Part shown: positions 59,271 to 64,000 of the stretch, one piece after another
Numbering within the stretch: the first letter of the stretch is position 1
How the letters are laid out: each line of letters starts with the position of its first letter
DNA from: Neglectibacter sp. X58
Lineage (GTDB): Bacteria; Bacillota; Clostridia; Oscillospirales; Acutalibacteraceae
Direction: 5' to 3'
Length of the DNA stretch: 64,000 bases
Assembly (NCBI RefSeq): GCF_009936035.1
Contig: NZ_QWEO01000011.1
Span: 28,133 to 92,132, forward strand
Translations under genes and position numbers: made by a program
Notes under the pieces: generated by a model
What the model was told of the DNA's origin: nothing
Seen by the model: only the letters and a program-made list of their open reading frames with translations
Databases searched by the model: none

Positions 59271-60797
59271 ATGAAAGAGAAAACCTATATTGCCATAGAT
59301 CTCAAGAGCTTCTATGCTTCCGTCGAGTGTGCCGAGCGTGGGCTTGATCCGCTGGACGCAAATCTTGTAGTTGCTGACGAGAGCAGGACAGATAAAACCA
59401 TCTGCCTTGCAGTCTCCCCCGCTCTGAAAGCGCATGGCATATCCGGTCGAGCAAGGTTGTTCGAGGCAAAGCAGCGTATAAAGGATGTCAATAGGGAGAG
59501 AAAAAGAAAAGCCCCCGAACATCAGTTCAGGGGTAAATCCATCTTTGGCTCCGAGCTGGCAAGTGATCCTTCGTTGGAACTTGACCTTGTGATTGCCCCT
59601 CCGAGAATGGCTTATTACATGGATTACAGCAAGAGTATAGTTGAAATCTATATGCGCTATGTCTCATTTGATGATATTTTGGTCTACTCAATCGACGAGG
59701 TTTTCATTGACGCCACCCCTTACCTTTCCACCTACAATAAGACCGCCCGTGACTTTGCAATGATGCTGATACAGGAAGTTTTGAAGGAAACCCGTATCAC
59801 CGCAACAGCAGGTATTGGCTCGAATATGTACCTTGCAAAGATTGCAATGGACATTGTTGCAAAGCATATCCCCGCTGACAAAGACGGTGTGCGTATTGCC
59901 GAGCTGGATGAGATGAGCTATCGGGACAAGCTGTGGACGCACAAGCCTTTAACTGACTTCTGGCGTGTTGGCAACGGTATTGCTCGAAAGCTGGAGCAAA
60001 ACGGATTATATACGATGGGCGATATAGCCCGCTGCTCAGAAGGCAAAGACACCGATTACTACAACGAAGATCTGCTTTACAAGCTATTCGGGGTCAATGC
60101 CGAGCTGCTCATAGATCACGCTTGGGGCTGGGAACCTACCGTAATTTCCGATTGCAAGGCGTACAAGCCAGAGTCAAAAAGTCTCAATCAGGGGCAAGTT
60201 CTATCCTGTCCCTACTCTGCCGATCAGGGCAAAACGGTGGTTATGGAAATGGCAGACCAGCTCTCGATTGACCTTGTTCGGGCTGGCTTATTCACCAATC
60301 AGGTGGTACTCGATGTAGGTTATGATATAGAGAACCTCACCGATTCCAAGCGAGCTGCCAAGTATAAGGGTGCCATCGTATCAGATCACTATGGGCGACA
60401 AGTCCCCAAGGCAGTACATGGATCAAGAAACTTGGGCAGGTTCTCTTCTTCTACCAGCAGGATTGTGGAGGCAGCAGCAGCTATTTATGATAGCATTGTA
60501 GACAAGAATCTCTTAGTCCGGCGATTTACGGTTGCCGTTACCCACTTGGTCTTGGAGAGTGAAGCAGAACCCGCCACCCCAGAAATAGAACAGCTTGACC
60601 TCTTTACTGACTATGAAGCCGTAGATAAGCAACGGCAGGCTGAGGAAGAAGATTTGGAAAGAGAACTAAAAATCCAAAAAGCCCTTATCAACATACGGGA
60701 CAGATACGGTAAAAACGCCATTGTCAAAGGTTTGAATATGAAAAAGGAGTCCACCGCCATGGAGCGCAACAAGCAGATCGGCGGTCATAAGGCGTGA
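59271..60797 (+). CDS. Y-family DNA polymerase (UmuC-like)
   Basis: 508 residues from ATG 59271 (GGAGGAAAAC). Palm catalytic residues: IAIDLKSFYASVECAERG (first Asp) and DDILVYSIDEVFIDAT (Asp-Glu). Helix-hairpin-helix region TDFWRVGNGIARKLEQNGLYTMGDIAR, then little-finger domain. The C-terminal EQLDLFTDYEAV looks like a beta-clamp-binding motif (QLDLF). Error-prone translesion polymerase carried by elements and induced on damage; its partner YolD-like gene follows. Confidence 0.93.
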   Translation: MKEKTYIAIDLKSFYASVECAERGLDPLDANLVVADESRTDKTICLAVSPALKAHGISGRARLFEAKQRIKDVNRERKRKAPEHQFRGKSIFGSELASDPSLELDLVIAPPRMAYYMDYSKSIVEIYMRYVSFDDILVYSIDEVFIDATPYLSTYNKTARDFAMMLIQEVLKETRITATAGIGSNMYLAKIAMDIVAKHIPADKDGVRIAELDEMSYRDKLWTHKPLTDFWRVGNGIARKLEQNGLYTMGDIARCSEGKDTDYYNEDLLYKLFGVNAELLIDHAWGWEPTVISDCKAYKPESKSLNQGQVLSCPYSADQGKTVVMEMADQLSIDLVRAGLFTNQVVLDVGYDIENLTDSKRAAKYKGAIVSDHYGRQVPKAVHGSRNLGRFSSSTSRIVEAAAAIYDSIVDKNLLVRRFTVAVTHLVLESEAEPATPEIEQLDLFTDYEAVDKQRQAEEEDLERELKIQKALINIRDRYGKNAIVKGLNMKKESTAMERNKQIGGHKA

Positions 60798-60807
60798 GGT
60801 GATGGAA

Positions 60808-61242
60808 ATGTCAAGTGGAAAAGAAGAATATAGTGACATCTTTGAGCGCCCTCACCATGTTTCCTGTAAGCGCCCTCAAATGTCTCGGCTCAATCGTGCA
60901 GCGCAGTTCTCTCCCTTCGCTGCGCTAACCGGCTATGATGATCTGGTGGCTGAGTCTGCAAGGGTGACGGACGAAAAGCATGAACTCGGTGAATACGAGC
61001 TGGAACAGCTCAATAGCCGAATCCAATACTTGAGAGATCATCTTTCCGAGGAACCGGAAGTGAGCATTACCTACTTTCAGGCAGATGAGCGCAAAGCTGG
61101 CGGTTCCTACATCGTTTTCACCGGAGCAGTCAAAAAGATCGACGAGTACAGTAAATCCCTTCTCCTTAGTAATGGCAAGGCTATCTTATTTGAAGATATA
61201 TGCTCCATAGAAGCACCTTGTTTTGTGGAAGAAATAGTGTAA
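60808..61242 (+). CDS. YolD-like protein
   Basis: 144 residues from ATG 60808 (GAGG eight bases before). RPHHVSCKRPQMSRLNRAAQFSPFAALTGYDDLVAE is the YolD family signature; a central ISRIQYL-type helix and C-terminal SIEAPCF follow. YolD-like proteins are nearly always next to UmuC-type polymerases and probably modulate them. Confidence 0.88.
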   Translation: MSSGKEEYSDIFERPHHVSCKRPQMSRLNRAAQFSPFAALTGYDDLVAESARVTDEKHELGEYELEQLNSRIQYLRDHLSEEPEVSITYFQADERKAGGSYIVFTGAVKKIDEYSKSLLLSNGKAILFEDICSIEAPCFVEEIV

Positions 61243-61270
61243 GACCGCCGTTTATGAAACGGCGGTCTTT
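61241..61270. terminator. Strong bidirectional terminator
   Basis: AAGACCGCCGTTT (61241-61253) and AAACGGCGGTCTT (61257-61269) form a perfect 13-bp stem with loop ATG, flanked by A and T runs. It overlaps the yolD stop and ends convergent transcripts. Confidence 0.88.
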
Positions 61271-61272
61271 GC

Positions 61273-62220
61273 TTAGAGAAGATCATTCAGCAGATTCATA
61301 CATAGCGCTTTTTGCCTTAAGTTGGCACTTCCATAAACATTCAAAGTAAACGAAACATTTTTGTGTCCCAAGATTTCGGAGAGCGACTTAATATCAAACT
61401 CCGGTATCTCAATGGCTCGAACAGCAAAAGTGTGGCGTATTTCATGGAACTTCACCTTGGGTAAGTCATTTCTTTTCAGGAAGCGTGCAAAGAACTGGCG
61501 GTAGGTTCTTGGCTCGGTTGGCGAGGACTTCCCTGTGAGGAAATAATGGTTCGGTTTGTCTGTCAGGAACTTCTTGATGATGTTTCCCAGCAGCGACGGG
61601 ATAGGAATGGTGCGAGCAGAACTTTTTGTTTTCGGTGCGCCGATGTTGATATACGATGAGCCTTTTCGCTTATCATATATCCTCTGAACAGTTCGACTTA
61701 CGGTAATCGTGTTGTCTGCCAGAGAGATGTCTCCCATTTGCAGACCGCACAGCTCACCAATCCTCAGTCCTGTCATAAGAGCGATAAGTATCCCAGCCGT
61801 TTTCCGGTTTAGATGCAGGTATATACATTGGATGAGCTGCTGCTCTTCCTCTTTCGACAGGGATACAACCCGATGAATGCCAAGTTCCTTCGGATACTCT
61901 ATCAAATCCCAATTCAGCATGGGAATAGCCTTTTCCTTATAACCGTAGGTTAAAGAGAGCCTCAGCACAAGAATAATATCCCGAATCGTCTTGACCGTCA
62001 GACCGCCCTTCTTATCCAACCTCCCCTCTTTGCTGAGGTACATGATGTACCCCTGAATGTCGGACTCTGTTATTGTCCCGATCTTCCTTCGTCCAAATTG
62101 CGGAATAAGATGATTTTCCGCAATGAGGACAAAGTTAGCGTGCGTTGACACTGTAATCATGGCTTGCTTTGAATTAAGCCATGTGTTCAGCAGCGTCTTG
62201 TAATGGGTATTTTCAGTCAT
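61273..62220 (-). CDS. Tyrosine recombinase beside hsdS genes
   Basis: 315 residues from ATG 62220 (GGAGG upstream). N-terminal core-binding domain (about 10-100), catalytic domain with Arg in MTGLRIGELCGL, Lys in APKTKSSARTIP, FHEIRHTFAVRA and GHKNVSFTLNVYG (Tyr). Recombinases in this position shuffle type I restriction specificity genes by inversion. The start lies only 43 bases from the beginning of the start-less hsdS copy, and the intervening DNA is a likely crossover region. Confidence 0.88.
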   Translation of the reverse strand: MTENTHYKTLLNTWLNSKQAMITVSTHANFVLIAENHLIPQFGRRKIGTITESDIQGYIMYLSKEGRLDKKGGLTVKTIRDIILVLRLSLTYGYKEKAIPMLNWDLIEYPKELGIHRVVSLSKEEEQQLIQCIYLHLNRKTAGILIALMTGLRIGELCGLQMGDISLADNTITVSRTVQRIYDKRKGSSYINIGAPKTKSSARTIPIPSLLGNIIKKFLTDKPNHYFLTGKSSPTEPRTYRQFFARFLKRNDLPKVKFHEIRHTFAVRAIEIPEFDIKSLSEILGHKNVSFTLNVYGSANLRQKALCMNLLNDLL

Positions 62221-62260
62221 ATAGACCACCTCCCGAAACCAATTATGGAGGTGTTGGACT

Positions 62261-62330
62261 AACCCTCAAGTAATAGTCAAGGGGTTCATGTACCAAAGCT
62301 GAGATTTAGGGACGATAGCGGTAAGGTATT
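62261..62330. repeat. Candidate recombination region at the start-less hsdS copy
   Basis: The DNA between the recombinase start and the first conserved hsdS codons contains AACCC and GGGTT in inverted orientation around CAAGTAATAGTCAAG (62267-62281), directly followed by the conserved GVHVPKLRF codons. The matching partner should lie at the 5' end of the expressed hsdS gene, beyond the window. Confidence 0.35.
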
Positions 62331-63453
62331 TCCTCCGTATAGTCGCGAATCGGTAGGGGCACTTTTCACCCACATAAATCGGCGGAACAGCGGAATGAGA
62401 AACACTAATGTCATTACTAACTCTGCCGAGTTTGGTCTTATCCCGCAAAGATCTTTTTTTGATAAGGATATAGCTGTTGAAGGGAATACTGATAAATACT
62501 ACATTATTGGGCAGGGGGATTTTGTATATAATCCAAGGAAGTCAACGACTGCTCCATACGGCCCGTTTAACTGTTATCAGGGAGATGATGAGGGCATCGT
62601 ATCACCCCTTTATACTTGCTTAAAACCGTTACACAAGGAGTTTACGAACTACCTATTGTGGTATTTCAGATCGTCTGCGTGGTATTCCTATATTTATCAT
62701 AACGGCGCACAGGGCGGTGCTCGACACGACCGAGTGGGAATGACAAATGAACTTATGGATGGAATACCTGTCAATTTACCATGCCTTGAAGAGCAGAAAA
62801 AGGTGAGCGAGTTTCTGACACTTGTTGAAGAAAGGATAACCAAGCAGCACCAGCTCGTGGAAGCCCTCAAGTCATATAAAAGAGGGTTACTAAAACATAT
62901 TTTTGATGACCATTACGGTTCAGGATGGCACGAAGTGAGCCTTGGTGAAATAAGCCAGATTACAATGGGACAGTCACCAGATTCAGCTTCTTATAATATT
63001 GATCAAATTGGATTACCTTTGGTGCAGGGTAATGCTGACATAACCGATGGAATAACCACACCGCAGCGTTACACTTCGGCTCCAACAAAGATTTGCGATG
63101 CCGGGTCTATTATTCTTTCTGTTCGTGCGCCAGTAGGTTCTGTAAGCTGGGCAAATCAAAGGCTTTGTTTAGGACGAGGAGTATGCGCCATTACTGCACA
63201 GAATACGAAGTTTTTATACCAGCTGCTCATTCATCATCAAGATGATTGGAAACGGATTGAACAGGGCGGAACATTTACTGCTATAAGTGGCGATGATATT
63301 AGCTCTTTCAAAGTCTCCGTTCCAAATAAAGACACGCAATCCACTATTTCATTTTTTCTATCAAAATATGACGCAATGGAACAAAGAGAAGAGAATGTTT
63401 TGCGTGTGCTTCAAAGGCAGAAAGCAGCCTTATTGCAACAGCTCTTTATATAA
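62263..63453 (+). pseudogene. hsdS: Type I restriction specificity gene copy (hsdS) without start codon
   Basis: The frame is open from a stop at 62260 to 63453. It reads SSNSQGVHVPKLRFRDDSG, then VGALFTHINRRNSGMRNTNV, the normal N-terminal target recognition domain of an S subunit. There is no ATG, GTG or TTG before the internal ATG at 62395, and no ribosome binding site. Two recognition domains with conserved spacer helices (EEQKKVSEFLTLVEERITKQHQLVEALKSYKRGLLKHIF; LRVLQRQKAALLQQLF). Best explained as a silent cassette that gains a start by inversion. Confidence 0.75.
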
Positions 63454-63470
63454 ATAGTTGCTGCAATAGT
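63429..63470. repeat. Palindrome at the convergent hsdS ends
   Basis: Both hsdS genes end in codons for LLQQLFI, which produces an imperfect palindrome of about 40 bp centred on TTTATATAAA near 63450. The stop codons overlap by 8 bases. Confidence 0.6.
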
Positions 63471-64000
63471 CCTGCCTTTATGTCTCTAAATTCGCTCAGC
63501 ATACGCTGATGAAGGGTGATAAGGTGGTCGAGGTGGAGAAAAAAGTTTCCTACACTTTCTCGTTCCATCTCAGAAATCGGCATTCTGATAGTTTGGTCTT
63601 TTAGTTCACTCGCCTTAACCAGCGGTTGCCCTGTTCCAAAGGACAACTTTTTAATATCGAAATTCAGCAAAGCGTAATATATGAAATCAAGCTGTTTCCC
63701 TTGAATAAATACTGTGTTATCACTAATTTTTACCTTTCCTGAATGTCGATAGAGTTTACCTGCGTTTGCCCCAACACGAGCAGTCAATATAAAGTCTCCT
63801 TCGTAATCGTAGGAACTATCATATCCAATTACAGATGTCGAGCCGAGAATTTCGTATGCGCCTACATTACTGAGACTAAATTTGCTTTTTCCTGTATCAA
63901 CTGAAGAAACCTCATCAATTAGTTTACGCTGTTCCCAAGGCTCAGTAAATCCGGCAAAACGGTACTCCGGCATAGTCTCGCCCTTTTTCGGGAACAGCTT
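63446..64000 (-). CDS. hsdS: Type I restriction specificity subunit (hsdS), C-terminal part
   Basis: The reverse frame is open to the window edge: KLFPKKGETMPEYRFAGFTE, then PWEQRKLIDEVSSVDTGKSK, is the typical linker and start of a second target recognition domain, so the first half lies beyond 64000. The domain continues ILGSTSVIGYDSSYDYEGDFI and ends with the conserved helix HLDHLITLHQRMLSEFRDIKAGLLQQLF. The ATG at 63973 is probably internal. Confidence 0.85.
   Translation of the reverse strand, partial: KLFPKKGETMPEYRFAGFTEPWEQRKLIDEVSSVDTGKSKFSLSNVGAYEILGSTSVIGYDSSYDYEGDFILTARVGANAGKLYRHSGKVKISDNTVFIQGKQLDFIYYALLNFDIKKLSFGTGQPLVKASELKDQTIRMPISEMERESVGNFFLHLDHLITLHQRMLSEFRDIKAGLLQQLFI

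Overview
The window reads as accessory DNA from a gut-type Firmicute, most likely a Lachnospiraceae or other Clostridia. The reasons are AGGAGG-type ribosome binding sites, moderate GC, VanR/VanS-like and Bce-like sensor/ABC modules, FtsX-type permeases, class B sortase, CPBP proteases, and integrase/excisionase sets typical of clostridial conjugative elements. No rRNA, tRNA or CRISPR array was seen. Species assignment is inference.

Layout. 1-1.0 kb: 5' part of an IS66 transposase and its small partner gene, cut by the window edge. 1.4-4.4 kb: WYL regulator with its operator, zinc-ribbon protein, ECF-like sigma factor, DUF2461 protein. 4.5-9.7 kb: HTH protein, response regulator, histidine kinase, ABC ATPase, permease and small lipoprotein, bracketed by two nearly identical 42-bp hairpins. 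9.7-11.4 kb: sortase B and a tyrosine recombinase in one leftward operon. 11.6-14.2 kb: AbiE-like toxin-antitoxin pair and an XRE regulator. 14.5-22.4 kb: leftward operon of two different ABC transporters around a two-component system. 22.5-29.7 kb: leftward array of resistance-like genes (GrpB, four GNATs of which one is broken by an amber codon, two CPBP proteases, a phosphotransferase, an adenosine deaminase-like protein). Related short AT-rich segments precede several of their starts, and the array seems to have landed in an older gene.

30-48 kb: AgrC/LytTR two-component system with a LytTR direct repeat at its promoter; one ABC ATPase with three paralogous FtsX permeases; the OmpR-type two-component system that probably controls it, with tandem 11-bp operators; MATE pump and divergent MerR regulator sharing one promoter region; YtrA-like GntR/ABC operon under a perfect 14-bp palindrome; relics of a response regulator and of a signal peptidase. 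48-52 kb: XRE/TPR regulator, signal peptidase I, and a 638-residue chimera in which SpaA/Cna-B adhesin domains sit inside a mobile-element sigma factor.

52-61 kb: one end of an integrative element: treble-clef nuclease-like protein, integrase, two excisionases, MazF toxin, small sigma factor behind an attenuator-like RNA, then an ImmR/ImmA-type repressor-protease switch with divergent promoters and three GAACTTAAGTTC operators, and a Y-family polymerase with YolD partner. 61-64 kb: tyrosine recombinase beside two convergent hsdS genes, one lacking a start codon, which looks like a type I restriction specificity shuffling locus.

Common themes are envelope stress and peptide-antibiotic defence (five ABC ATPases and four complete two-component systems) and repeated recombination, visible as truncated genes, relics, an orphan promoter and a gene chimera. 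The most unusual items are the SpaA-sigma chimera, the two-state leader RNA upstream of the excision genes, the start-less hsdS copy and the repeats between the resistance-like genes.
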